Source of the DNA: Lethocerus indicus
Taxonomy: Eukaryota > Arthropoda > Insecta > Hemiptera > Belostomatidae
Direction: 5' to 3'
DNA: 64,000 nt
Assembly: GCA_019843655.1 (NCBI GenBank)
Contig: JACDQD010000007.1
Span: 30,254,587 to 30,318,586 of the forward strand
The translations under genes and the position numbers were made by a program. The notes under the pieces were generated by a model that searched no databases, had not been told where the DNA came from, and was given only the letters and a program-made list of their open reading frames with translations. This document shows, piece by piece, positions 12,901 through 61,730 of this stretch (positions are counted from its first letter, which is position 1; each line of letters begins with the position of its first letter).

Positions 12901-14099
12901 GTAATTGTTAAAACGTCGATTTAAAATAAAATTACTCTCAAACATTCTGTTATTGTAACGCAAATTGAAATATGTTTGATATTAAAAAATGTATGAAACA
13001 CAAATGACGCAACGGGGCGTTGTAATATATATATATTATCGAATGTATTTGTAGATGCCGGTGTTTTTGGTTTATCGGTTGACGTGTATCCATCAGAAAA
13101 ATGCCGTCGCCACTGTCTCACTAATACGGGCGTTAATTAGCGAGTAAATATATACGAAATATTTATTAAATATTGTCTCTCGGGGACATGGAGGCAGAAC
13201 CACGTCGGGTGTCGGGTGGTTAGAATCCACATTTTAACTTTAGATTTTTGAGGGACAAACATAAACAATGCACAAACTTTCATCTTTTATATTTATGATT
13301 TCGTCAATTTTTGGTCGGCTATATTTGTGTTCTGGTATCGGTTGTATTAAGGTATCGTTCGAGCAGAACAGCAACATGGGTAAGATATCGGACGTGAATT
13401 CGGCCGGCGTGAGATTGGCCGGCCATACGGACGTTCAGTGCTTCCCGCTCTTCACCTACCTTCTCGCCCTCAACATCACCCACGTCGACTATTTCAGTCT
13501 GGACATCGAAGGCGCTGAACTCGACGCCCTACAGACGATACCGTTCGATAAAGTCAACATCGAGGTCTCTCCCTAGACATTTATATAACCGCTCCGCTCC
13601 CTTACCGGACCGCTATTACACCGACCGTTACAATTTCAACTGACTGGCATCAAACTTCACATTCGGTCAATTATTATTATTATTATTGCGACCGGGAGCC
13701 CGACTAGAGCACAAGTTCGAGTAGAATTGGCTGTGGCCACTTTCGTTTATTCGCTTTTTCGCAAACTTCTAGAGAATGTGAAAATTTTCAGTGTTCAAAA
13801 AAATAATTTGTTCCCTACTGAAAATCTTGAAATTTCGATAATTCCGCTTACTCGCAGAGCTTAATATCGCCGTTTATATTAATATAATATATAACCCTTA
13901 TTGAAACGTAATTAAAAATTATTGTTATCTTTTCAAGCGCACTTTTTTCCTTTTTCAGACTCTGTCAGTTGAATTTGTGCATGTCGCCAAGGGTCAAGAC
14001 GCGCTCAAGGATTTCATGATTGGCAAAGGATACAAAGTGCACAGTAAAGTGACGCACCCGAATTGGTTGGCGAATGATTTTATTTTTATGAAGGCCTAG
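9945..14099 (+). CDS. Star-like type II membrane protein with FkbM/Methyltransf_21 domain, six exons
   Basis: Exons: 9945-10074, 10306-10335, 10676-10857, 12492-12685, 13352-13564, 13959-14099; about 296 residues. Exon 1 starts MIKWGRKLK, then a hydrophobic run (LVLFCPLLVFLFLVV) with basic residues before it, as in a type II signal anchor. Exon 3 ends DTSMGQAKKIRTILNNR. Exon 4 opens RNGFFIECGALDGETRSNT, the SAM-binding-like motif I of the FkbM fold, then YFERYLNWTG and, after an apparent one-base deficit near 12581, LIEADPLNFAELL. Exon 5 carries DYFSLDIEGAELDALQ, the second family hallmark. Exon 6 ends FIFMKA then TAG. This arrangement matches Drosophila Star and its relatives, ER/Golgi proteins; Star assists EGF-ligand export. 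Methyl transfer has not been shown for the Star branch, so enzymatic activity is only inferred. Introns 1-5 contain a minisatellite and a piggyBac-like MITE. Confidence 0.85.
10076..10247 (+). repeat. (TAGAC)n minisatellite
   Basis: About 34 copies of a CTAGA/TAGAC pentamer with periodic TATAG and GAGTA variants. It begins within a few bases of the exon 1 donor (GCAG|gttagactag) of the Star-like gene, so the donor +3 to +6 bases are themselves part of the repeat. Confidence 0.95.
10958..11234. mobile_element. piggyBac-like MITE, 277 bp
   Basis: The element starts CCCTTTGGCCGATA and ends TATCGGCCAAGGGG, so the terminal inverted repeats agree at 13 of 14 positions. It is flanked on both sides by TTAA (10954-10957 and 11235-11238), the piggyBac target duplication, and CCC/GGG ends are usual for that superfamily. 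There is no coding capacity. It sits in intron 3 of the Star-like gene, about 100 bases after the donor. Confidence 0.8.
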
Positions 14100-14177
14100 T
14101 CACTAGTGATAGTGAGAGTGAGAGTGAGAGAGAGAGAGAGAGAGAAAGAGAGTTACCGAAATTGGGGAGACAGAAAA

Positions 14178-14183
14178 AATAAA
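14178..14183 (+). terminator. Poly(A) signal of the Star-like gene
   Basis: AATAAA lies 79 bases after the TAG stop, following a (GA)n run at about 14117-14152. An ATAAAA-rich stretch follows at 14205-14225. Confidence 0.55.
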
Positions 14184-16156
14184 TGAAATTAAATCCAAAA
14201 AGTATATAAAAATAAAACGATAAAAGGAGAATATTTTTATAAAACTGTGATCCGTTTTTAATTTTTAAGAACAAAAAACAACTTCTCTTGCGTTATTAGA
14301 ACATAGTGTAAGTTGCGAACAATTATGACGATTCGTTATAAACCGATTCGATTTATTAGTGAACGGCCGAATAAACAGGCGGTAGAATTATTGAAATTGC
14401 GACAAATGTTGGAAATTTATGACGAAACATGATTGGAACAGAAGAAAGGAAAAAAGAAGCGGAATACTGAACGTATAAACTGTCGTCGTTGCCATGATTA
14501 TTAGATTAGATCATCATTCACCAACAAATCAGTACAAATTTTTTTAAACCGACACAAAAAGGTTATAAAATAAGCCGAGATTATTTATCGTTCTTTTTTA
14601 TATACAGTTAGATTTTTCCTCACAAGAAACAAAATTATGGCCATTTATCTGTTCCCAAAATTTTGTAAAATACCATTCTTTGCTCAACCGAAGCAGGATA
14701 TTTAGTCTTGCCTTAAGAAACAAAAATATTAGCTTAACCCTAGTATTAATAAGTATTAAGGTTAGTCGTAATAATTTATAAATAAAAGCGTCGTCTTTAT
14801 CGAAAAAATAAGTACAAGACGTTTATAACGTTTTTATTAAACTTTGTTAATACATAATCTAGGCTTAATAGAAATGTAACTGTTGTAACACTCGGTCTAG
14901 TCTTTCGTGTTGTTTAGTTATCGGTTTTGTTTAGTTTAGGGTTTCGGTTTTGGGTGGAATTTTTTTTTTATTATAAAGAAGCGGAATATATTTCGCTGAA
15001 TCCGATGCGTGGGATCTCTGAAATTTTTTTTGGTGTTGGAAGGGTCTATTTTGTGTAGTTTGTGCGCGAACAGACCACCGCTGACTTGAATAACAGAATG
15101 GCTCAAGATCGAAAACAAATTTCCTAATTGTTTTTATTTATAAATTAATTACGGTTTCGGTAAAAAAAATAAAAGAAACGCGTCGGTGTCGTCTATCAAC
15201 TTTGTGTTTAAGTAGCGATAGCCTTGTTTTTTCCGTAGTCGTAGTTTTTGAGATAAGTGTGGAAGGTTCGACCTTCGTTGGGACGGTCCAACCCGGTGGG
15301 TTTTCTGGTCGGTTAATGCTCCCAGAAATGAAGCACGACATTAGTGACGACATTTTTCCCCCTCATCATTTCTTACCATCCCTTTTGTTAATCCTCTTTG
15401 GATTAGCAGTCATTTCTCAGAGCGTTCCTTTACCTCAGTTATAGGCCTTATCGCTATTAAACTCGTTTTTATTACGCTCGAATATTTCTATCGATTCCTT
15501 AAAGATCCTGCTCTAGTATTATATTGGTCCTTCGGTCGGGCCCCGATTATGCAGCTAGAACTAGACATAATTACGGAATATTGGCGAAGTGGGGTGAGAA
15601 ACAGTAGATTTTCGACCGAGTGAGACTGAGAGTGCTTGAAATTTGAAAATGGAAAAACAAGGGTGGGGGAGTGGCAGATATCTTTTCCAAAGTAGTACAA
15701 CGATTGACCCGAAAGTTGAGTAGTTATTAACGTATTTTTTTTTTTATTTGTCGGGCGACACACGCAGCGGCCACCGGACGAATACGTCTCCTATGTTTCC
15801 TATCGAACATTTCGAATGAAAGTAGTGCAAATTTAATACTTAAAAATTTGACAAATTTAATGTTTAACAATCGCACTTTGGCACTTAACAATAGGAGATT
15901 GAATCGTGGACAAAAGATTGAACAAAGCGAGTCGACTAACTGCCTATCTATCCGTACGAAGCATTATAATAAAATAGAAATACCGATGTAGGGTCCCTCC
16001 CTATCCGAGGTGACTTCGCGCGCTTTGTCCAACTTGAAATAGGTATTGTTTTGCTCATATTACACACGCGTAAATACACACATCGGAATATTTTGTTATC
16101 TCGGAGCTAACCGACCCAACCTTCATTGTGTGAACTAGGCGGAGAAGAAAGTGGAA

Positions 16157-16254
<98 letters not shown>

Positions 16255-16258
16255 CCGT
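16157..16258 (+). repeat. (CTGT)n microsatellite
   Basis: About 25 tetranucleotide units with two late CCGT variants. They create CLSV-type open frames that are not genes. Confidence 0.97.
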
Positions 16259-17189
16259 CAGTGTGTATGCGCATTATCGGGCAGAAGAGACTATTCAGTG
16301 TTATGTATTCGGTCTACAGTATCGAGACTGACAACGGTGCAGCTGCAGTTTTAGAATTTGTACTCATCGGTATTATATTGCCATCGATAATTTTTTATAT
16401 CGTATGTGATATCCCTCGATTTAAAGGATCTGTATTTTTGTTGTTTATATTTGAATTGTAATTCAAGCGAGTGGAGCGAGAGTGTGGTCTCGTGCCACGG
16501 CATATTGTGAAAAAATGAGCGAATCTATTACATATTATACCGAGATAGTATTAACTAAATTTAATTGACCGTCGCTTTTGAAAAGTTGCAGAAACAAAAT
16601 GACTCGTTGGCTCGTTTCAAAATTAAAATTGTGACCCTTGTGAGATTATAAAACTTTTATTTGATCTCCCCTTGTTTGTACTATTGATCTGTCTCTGTTG
16701 TCGGGGAACTGTTTTCGCTTCTCATCACTGTCAGTAGTATTGCGCCGATACAGGGGGGGCTCGCCCTCTGTGTGGCACAAAAGCGCATCCGTGTCAGAAT
16801 TTTAAATCGAACGATGGTTTTAATCGGAGATCCTTTTCACATCGAAGCATCCATAAATTTGTTGGGCCCTCTCTATAGTACTTTTGACAAGTGTGGAACA
16901 ACACTGATGATTGATTGTAACTGTTTTGGCCAGAAATGATGGTGCCTATATATATGTATATGTATATATATAAATGAGAGTGACAACAAGTTGGTGTCTG
17001 TTTTCTTATTAGCGACACTGACTGATGTGAATATGAAACTGGTCTTTTAGTCGGCAGAGATAGACCCGAGTGTTCCTTTCATCGAAATACCCACTTGAAA
17101 CTTTATACTTTATATAAAACGTGTTCAGGCCTACTGATTAAATATACATATTGAAATCAGAAAATCGATGAATTTTGTTTCTGCACCCC

Positions 17190-17193
<4 letters not shown>

Positions 17194-17234
<41 letters not shown>
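17194..17234. repeat. (TA)n microsatellite
   Basis: About 20 uninterrupted TA units in the intergenic region. Confidence 0.97.
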
Positions 17235-17238
<4 letters not shown>

Positions 17239-20149
17239 GTTTTAGCTATAGTTTGAAATATTACTAATTGTTATTATCCTTTTAAACGGCTTATGTGCCA
17301 GTTATTTTTATTTGTATTTAGTATTGTATTATATACCGCCTGTATTGTTATTATATGAAAACGGAGGATTCCTAATCTGTGATAGGGAATATCTGCGGTC
17401 GCTATATTATTAAGATCAGAGGTTTCCGTCCTTTTTTTTTTTTTTGTTTTTAACAAAAGCTACTGGCACAAACACTGCGCCTCAAATTACTTTCTAGAGA
17501 TAAATAATAATAATAATAACGGCTTTTATTTCGGCGGCTAAATTAATACATTTATCTTTCTGCCGCCAGCGTATTGTTTGGCCGAGTGACATTATCGGGC
17601 CGGTTGTATTTTTTCAAGAGGAATTTTTTAAATATCGATATATATATACCGATAAAAGAAAATGTCGTTTTTATAAAAAGGACCATCCTTTTATAAAGGA
17701 TTGGTAAAAACTGAAAATGGTTTTTCTCCTCACGAATTCTAACAGACTGTAAGCCATTTTCCGATTAAAATTCTCGGATATTTAACAGTTAAAGTAAATA
17801 CCGGCCGATACAGTTTATTTACACATTTTTGGTAATCGTTCGACAAGGTTATTTGAAACTGAAAATGTTCAATTCTGGAGCAATCGCAATTAACCATTTT
17901 CTGTTATAATGTTTGGAACCGGTCTCTTTTTTTGTTTTCATTAATCGAAAAGGGAATATTTTCCAACAGCGAATAGATGGATTTGGGTAATCGAATATGT
18001 ATCCCGGCCGTTGAAAATTTGTGCCCCAAAGAAAGATAAATAAATTTTTCGATATATTCTGGCCGGCGTCGTTATTTCTTTTGTGTCGTCCAGTTGCGTT
18101 TACCATTTTAGAGTATAGACAATATTTACCCACCAAAAAAAAAGAAAAAAATTCGAAATTATCGAAATAATAAAAAAAAAATGAAGTTTCAAAAGGAACG
18201 TTACTGCGACGGGCTTTTCACCGTAAAAGTCGCAGTATTATCGGGTAAAACAGACTAATATATGAGGGTAGTCGGGGTTGGCCGGTTGGGCGAAATTTTT
18301 TATTTCTATAATTTGCCGTTTAGACGAGAACTGTATTTAATAATACGCGACTATTTGTCGGCGTAAATAGAGAGAGAGATATATGGAGAGCTCTATCTAG
18401 GAGGCCGCGGCTGACTCACGAGACTATAGTTGGCGGCGTCCTCCTTCTAAAACTATTAAACAGAGGCTGGGCTTAATCGGCCTAATTATTTTTTAAAATA
18501 ATATTTTATAATATTATATATTGTATAATAGAATAATATTTCGCCGATATATTTTCAATTATATTATAAGCGGGTGAGTACAGTTGTGTGTACCGAGGTT
18601 GGCCAACCTAATGTCGGCGTTCCAACAATGTGCGAATACATCGCCTTCGTTATAAAGGCCAGAGTCGCTCGATTATTAAACGCCTTTTTCGTTTTTCCCC
18701 CTTTCGAAATTGTTTGCGCCGACGTCAGTTAAAACCGGCCGTCTATAAAAAAAAATTGGTCCATTCATCGGCGCTAATTGCGCGTTTCTCCGATAACGGG
18801 GCTTCGACGGCGGGCGGAAAAATTACTATCGGTTTTTTCTGTCTCCGATTTCACCGACTCGAATCTAATTTTTCGACTTTTTTTTTTTATCGCCTTATCG
18901 GAATTTTAAATTTAGCCCGGCCGTATCCGATCTCGCCAAAACCAAAACATCCCGTCATCGGCAATCGGCGCCGCGTTCTTCGGCATTTTGAATACCTCGT
19001 TTCTCGCGTTTGTTTCTTACTAAATATTTCGCCGAATTTCGAAGAAATCCGCTATATTTGGCCGGCCGATAGAATAGCTAATTTTTCCACGATATTTTCT
19101 CCAGTTTTTATGACTGGTATTTGACCGACGCGTGGAATCCGGACACCCGAGATTATGATCGCCGAGGCCATTATTAAAAAAGGTGAAAATTGTCTGTCTA
19201 ATCGAATCCTAAAACTTGGTATTGAAACCGGCGTATTGGGTGCATCCCGAGAGATATTCCAATCGAAAGTCGTCCAATTCCAACTCCAACTCCAACCGTC
19301 GTTCCCGGACACAGTTTACGTACCAATTTATAGAATACCAAATTCCTAAATTTCCATTCAGGCCCACAGATCTCATCGTACGGAGATAAAAAAAAATAAA
19401 AAAAATATAAACGCACATCACGGGCGGCCTCTCTTTGACGGAGACCGAATTAAATTAAATAATACCGCCATTTTGTTTACCGCCGACCGTAACGTCGATT
19501 GTACATTAGATAAAAATGTCGTAAAAGAGAAATGTCGTCCGCGTTGGCGGTTTTTCTACCGATTCAACGATATATCTACGATTTTTATTCGACCGATTGT
19601 GACGCGATTTCCGCCAGTTTTGACGATATTTCGTCTTGTAGATGTTCGGTGCTCGGTGTCGGCCGATCGAAAAAAACGTATCGGTCTTCTCGGTATAGGA
19701 TATTATTTTAAAATTATAACCGATCCGCCCGAAAAGAGAGTCAATATAAATATAAATATATAGGGGGAGGGTTTAATGTGAAAACGGGTAAAACGATTGA
19801 CGGCGGTTGGGCGTTGACGTCACCGGTGGAAAATAAAAACTATTTTCTCGTTTCAGAAGAAGAAGATGATGATGGCAAAGTTCATTTTTCAGCGGGCCGA
19901 TAAATAGCGGCCAACAGTCGGACTCGACTCCGTTCATTTATCTATATATTAAACGATATATCAACTCCGTCAATCGAGCTCGACAATTTCTATTCACAAA
20001 GCCGAATCGGCGCTACTCGATTTATAACCCAATAATAAGTACATCGTCGAATTGTCGAAGAGCGAAACGAGTCATATGTTTAAGAAAATGAGCTTTTCCG
20101 TCGACATATCGCTCCAATAAGTGGAATTCTATAGGAGGAGGGAGGAGAG

Positions 20150-20185
<36 letters not shown>

Positions 20186-22692
20186 GGAGAGGAGAGAGAG
20201 AGAGAGGGAGGCTGTATCGGAATAAAAACATAAGGGTGATTAGCGCGAAAAATATTCCGAACGTAAGTAATATCCGTTCCAATTATTGCGCCAATTGCGG
20301 TAATAATTAGTGCGAAATTTTCGAAACTCTCTAATATAACTGGCGAACTCTAAAACGCTATCTCTTATATTGAAAGAGATAATCGTTAGCCGAATATAAA
20401 CGGCGGGATCGATGTCCGGAACGATAATCGGCTCTTTTCGATAAAGCCGATGACGGCACTCGTCTAAGAATTGTAGACGCGTTTCGCTATTTTGTTAATA
20501 CCGGCGTAAAAAAAGAGACGGGGGGTAAAAACTAGATCGGTAAATAGTGAGTCGATGAGTCCGATTTTGAGGCCGAGGTATCTCAGAGAGAGAGAGAGGG
20601 CTGGCTGGCCATACGCCACCATACAACATACAACATACAACATAATACAACATACACCACAACCTCTATCTCTTGCAACCAACGAATTCCCCGTAAATTA
20701 TCGCCCCCAATTAGCTAACAAACAACGCATTTTTAGGGGCGAAAATGCGGTCTAATCGAAAGAGGGTGTCTGGGGTTGGGCGGCGCCATTTTGCCCTGCG
20801 GAGTGCTGAGTGCTGAGTGCTGAGTCGTAATTTCTAACCGGCCGACTGAACAAAGCTCAAGTTGGTCGAGTGTGCGGCCCTACGCCGAGGAGACTATAGT
20901 AGAGAGAGACTCTATTACAGTATTACAGTTAACCGTAATGTGGGGCCTCCACTTGTCTCTCTCTCGGCCCCCTATTTACCAGTCGGGTGGCGTCAATTTC
21001 TGAAAAGAAAGTTACGCAACCGGAAAGTTTCAATCGGAATATTTAGGAATTGGCAAAAATGGGATATCGGCGATGGCCGGGAGAGCGATAATAGGGTGTT
21101 TGAGGGCGGTTGGGGCCAATGGCAAATGTACAATAGTTTGGCGATAACGACAGCCGGGGTCACCCGCCGCCGTTGCGCAATATCGCCCGCCGCCACCGCC
21201 ACCGCAGCCGCCGCCACCGCTTTCAATTAATAAACTGGTTTAATTAAAAGCGTCCAACAGGCCGGCGAACAACCAGAGACCGGCCGGCCATTTTACCTGC
21301 CGACAACAGTTAGTTAGTTAGTTATCTTCTGGCACCTCCCACTGTTTGGTACCTCCCACTGTTACCTCCCACACACACACACAGACGCCTCTACGACCAA
21401 TTGACGCGATAACCCGTCTTACGAACACGATAAATCGGTAATTTAATCCGTGTCCGACGGGAACGAACGATGCAGGTTGCGATATCTGACTTCAGATCGA
21501 TGGGGCGAAAGAGAAAAAACTATCCGGTCAGTGTCCGTCCTTCTGCCGGGGCCGACTGCGCAATAACAACATCGATAATTTACTCCCCCATCAACGTTTC
21601 CTCGCCCATCCTTCTTTCTTAGTACGGTACGAGATTATCGGTTTTATAACGAAACGCCTAGTTGATTTTCCGCCGAGTTGAAAATCGATATCGTTACGCA
21701 TTATTGGGGCTAAATCGGTTTTAAACGAGTCCTCCGTATTTAAATCGTCGAATGTGCCGTGGAATGTAGTTCATTTTATTCGGAAATAGTTGAATCGGCT
21801 GTATTCGATATATCGATATATTCGGCGGTTGAATCGATGTCGTCGATCGGCGTCAGCCATCTTTCTTTCGCATCGCCTACCTCTCTATAAACGCGTACGA
21901 CTTGTTGTGCTTTTCGCGTTCCGAATAAGGTTTTATCGTATTATTTTTATAATACGTTTCTTTTCGCGCCATAATCACTTAATTTCCCTTTACTAGAAAC
22001 AAAAAAAACCCCCGTCGGACGCGTTGACGAAGTAAAATACTCGATGTGAAAATAAAATGGCTGACCGAGTCGAGTGACGACATCGATTCTCCCGCCGAAT
22101 ATATATCGATACATCGAATTTGTAAGCTGTACAGCTGGCGAATCGGGTCGTAAAATAGTCGCTACCAAAAAAGGTGATAAATCTGTTGTAATTCGATTAA
22201 AAGGGGCCGCTTCGTTTCTTTCGGTATTCGGTTTAAATTTATTTTACGAAAATGTCCGGCGGTACTTTTCTAGTGTAAACTGTCTATATTAATACTCTCT
22301 TCTGTATTGGGCGTTAATTTGAAATAACAACGTGAACCGAGATATTAGCGGAGGACGAGATTGTGGGAGGCCGCCGGTCGAGCTGGAATTATGACGTTAT
22401 GAGACCGGCCGAGCATCGTCGTCGTGGCGCAATTTCAATCGAGACCGCAATTTCTATTCCATTCTAAATGCTCCCCTCCCCTCCCCTCCCCAGCTAGGCC
22501 CCAGCTAGGCCCACAGCTAGATTAGCTGCTTGATGCTGGCCCAACAGACAAATTGTCTGGCCTTGAACCTCGCCCCAGTTGCGCTTCTCCTCCTGACAAT
22601 ACGGTAATTGAGGAGCCATCGCCATTATATAATATTATATTACATCTTAACACGGCCTAATAGTTTCAGGGGTCGAACCTTCGAGAACCTCC

Positions 22693-22724
<32 letters not shown>

Positions 22725-22941
22725 AGTTGGGGCTCCGACTCTCCCATCTCTTTTCTTAGACATTTAGACGTTAGATTAAATTAAATTGCGTTAGATTGTA
22801 TATATTATATTGAGAGCGGGTGGTCGGAAGGGTGAGCGGCTACAATAATTGTGTTTTGTCGTTTAATCGTCATCTTGTTGGACCCGATCTTGGTTGATGA
22901 TCGGTTTGTTCTGTCCAGAGAGATTGGATACTGAGTGGCGG

Positions 22942-22942
<1 letters not shown>

Positions 22943-22998
<56 letters not shown>
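22943..22998. repeat. (TA)n microsatellite
   Basis: About 27 TA units in the gene-poor region upstream of the apolipophorin gene. Confidence 0.97.
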
Positions 22999-23003
<5 letters not shown>

Positions 23004-24289
23004 TCGGGTTGTGGCCCTGTTTTCGGACCCTCTGTTCTCCCTGTTGTGTTATATATTGTGTCTCCTCCTCCTCAATCTCCTCAATCTCCTCCTCCCGTCC
23101 CGTATAGAGACAAACTTATCGTCTATTTGTCGGGCCGAGATAGTCGCGTAGAGGCAACTTGACTTTGAATCGGTCAATATTGTCGATTGTACAACAAAAT
23201 AATACGCCCACCGTGTCGGAGCCTCGTTTATCTCTCCGACCGACCAAAGTAAATATAGACACGGCTCGACGCACAGATTCCCGAACACTGCCCCGTCTCG
23301 CTATTTATTTATTTATTTCGGTCGTTAATATTATTAGAAATGGATCGATTCGACTTGGACCGGACTGATTGGAGAAAAATGACGGAGCGTTCCCGACTAG
23401 GACGGGGTCAGTTTAATGAGGGGCGACAAATTTGGACGGGGGCCGCCACTTATATTAAACTATAGTAACTTAGGCTCGGTATCGGTCGATTGGGAAAATT
23501 CTATCGGTTCTCTTCGAATCGAAGTAGGCGATATGATATAAAAAAGTGACGTCTTCCGATGTGTACCGCTCGCCGAGAGAACACCTACCCAAATATTCGG
23601 GGATGTGGGGCTCGCCGCAGCCCCTTTACGTTTCGATTTTCGTTCGCAAAATACCGCCGTACCGCCGGCGGCGCATAAACGGTACCGACACGATCGCCAC
23701 TTAAATAAGGCCGATTTTACCCTTACCTAAGACGGCCCCACTCGCTCCGAAGCTAATTAATTAACGGATAGCTTCGTCCGGAATGGGACCGTTTGTAGCC
23801 GGGAAACTTCGACAGCCTAATGGGGGGCGGTGAGGGGTGGGGGTGGGGGTGGAATGACTGGGAGCCAGAAATAGGGCGGGGTCAATCCTCCTCCGCGAAT
23901 TTTCAAAGGATTACGGATTGGTACTGGATCCCGCACTCTATCCTAAGACGATTCAATATAAGACGGAGCGCGAATATTTTAAAGCGGAACAGACGATAAA
24001 ATCAGAGTTATTACCTCTCTATAACGCAATAGGAAACTCGTTTTAATTGTTTCGAATACAATTTTAAGCCATAAAAATAGTCACCGCCGACACCGTCCGG
24101 TCGAACGGATAATTGTACAGTATCGATATTGTAGAGTATCGGACTGTTCTCGGTGATGGTAATTTTGAGAGTGGCCTGTTTGGTGGATCTAAGAGAGTGA
24201 TGAGTACGATGCGGCTGTGACGATTAGAAGAGATTAGAGACAGAAGGTTGGTGGTGGATGGTGGGGTTTAATGTATCCTGATTGATATT

Positions 24290-24404
24290 GGTGGGTGAGG
24301 GAGGGGGGTGGTGGTTCTCTCCCCCCCCACCCCACCTTTTGGTAAAATACATAATGGGCCGGGGGTGGGTGTATGTATATAAGGCGGATTTGTATATATA
24401 TAAG
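24290..24404 (+). promoter_or_regulatory. Core promoter candidate of the apolipophorin gene
   Basis: Two TATA-like motifs, TATATAAGGCGG at about 24377 and TATATATAAGGG at about 24393, lie 120-150 bases before the start codon. They would leave a 5' leader of roughly 90-120 bases made largely of CTCTGT repeats. Just upstream, a G-rich block (24290-24315) is followed by a C-rich block (24319-24336) that could pair with it or form a quadruplex. The start site is inferred from spacing only. Confidence 0.5.
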
Positions 24405-24524
24405 GGCCAGTTGACTTGTGTCTGTCTCTTGTCCACTGGTTCTCTCCGTCTCACTGACCGGTCTCTGTCTCTGTCTCTGTCTCTGTCTCTGTCTCTCAGT
24501 TCAGACTCTGAAAGGGGACAGACA

Positions 24525-60967
<36,443 letters not shown>

Positions 60968-60988
60968 AAAGAAAAAAGGTTTTACGGA

Positions 60989-60994
60989 AATAAA
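60989..60994 (+). terminator. Poly(A) signal of the apolipophorin gene
   Basis: AATAAA begins 22 bases after the TAG stop at 60965-60967. A very short 3' untranslated region is implied if this site is used. Confidence 0.65.
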
Positions 60995-61730
60995 AGAGGC
61001 CGCCAGCGAATGTACTGCGAATATAGAATGGCCGGCCACCGCCACCAACAACCACCACACCACACCACACCACACCATCTTCCTACCATCATCCTCCTAC
61101 TTCTAGAGCTTCTCATTTACCACCAGCGTTAAAAAGATTTTAACCACCGAATTCGCGGTTTTATCCCATTTCCAGAACTCGCCATTATGTCACAATGCCC
61201 CCCCCCCCCACCCGCCACGGTGCACAGTTAATTCGGTAATGAAATCCGTTATCAAAAACTAACACGGTGTCATAAACTAAACCGAGAAAATAGATTAACC
61301 AACTAATAATATCTCTGTATCATTCCGCCTGCGACGCGTTAAAAATAATAAAAAATGTTTTTAAAAACCTCTCTTATTTTTATTTCCTGTATTCGTATTC
61401 CCGAACTGTCTATAATATAAATGACAGACAGAGAGAGACGGCAGTCGGGAATTCACCGATTTACCTAAACTTCCCCTCCAACGGTTCACCTCACTAAGAC
61501 GCCGCATTACATCCACCACCTATCCACACTATATATATGGAATAAAAATATTAATTTATCGACTTCGAATAAGTGGTAATAATTATGGATATGTATCATT
61601 ACTCTACAAAAAATAATGCGAAATCATTTCCATAATTTATCCGCTAATAACTAGAGAAATTATATTTCCAAGAATTTTAAAACCAAAAAATTTATATTCC
61701 CCAAAAAAGAATCATTTTCAAAATAGCTCC
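60995..61730. other. Intergenic stretch after the apolipophorin gene
   Basis: No coding exon recognised. It holds an ACCACACC-rich run near 61040-61078, a C-run near 61200 and AT-rich DNA leading into the satellite. A longer alternative 3' untranslated region could extend here. Confidence 0.5.

Larger units (their letters stand above)
14184..24374. other. Gene-poor intergenic region with simple repeats
   Basis: I find no exon chain or recognisable protein here on either strand. Long open frames such as 18630-19124 are arginine- and phenylalanine-rich, show no domain and have no splice partners. The region contains (CTGT)n, (TA)n, (GA)n at about 20140-20210 and 22693-22720, a triple GAGTGCT near 20800, CCG/CCA runs near 21180-21225, CCCCT repeats near 22470 and a G-rich run at 23823-23852. 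From roughly 18.3 kb on, CpG dinucleotides look common, so upstream regulatory DNA of the apolipophorin gene may be included. Confidence 0.5.

Noticed and set aside
16126..16461. Protein with CLSVCLSV repeats
   Set aside because: Translation of the (CTGT)n microsatellite.
18630..19124. 164-codon open frame
   Set aside because: Arg/Phe-rich composition, no domain, no splice partners and no family resemblance; likely chance in stop-poor DNA.
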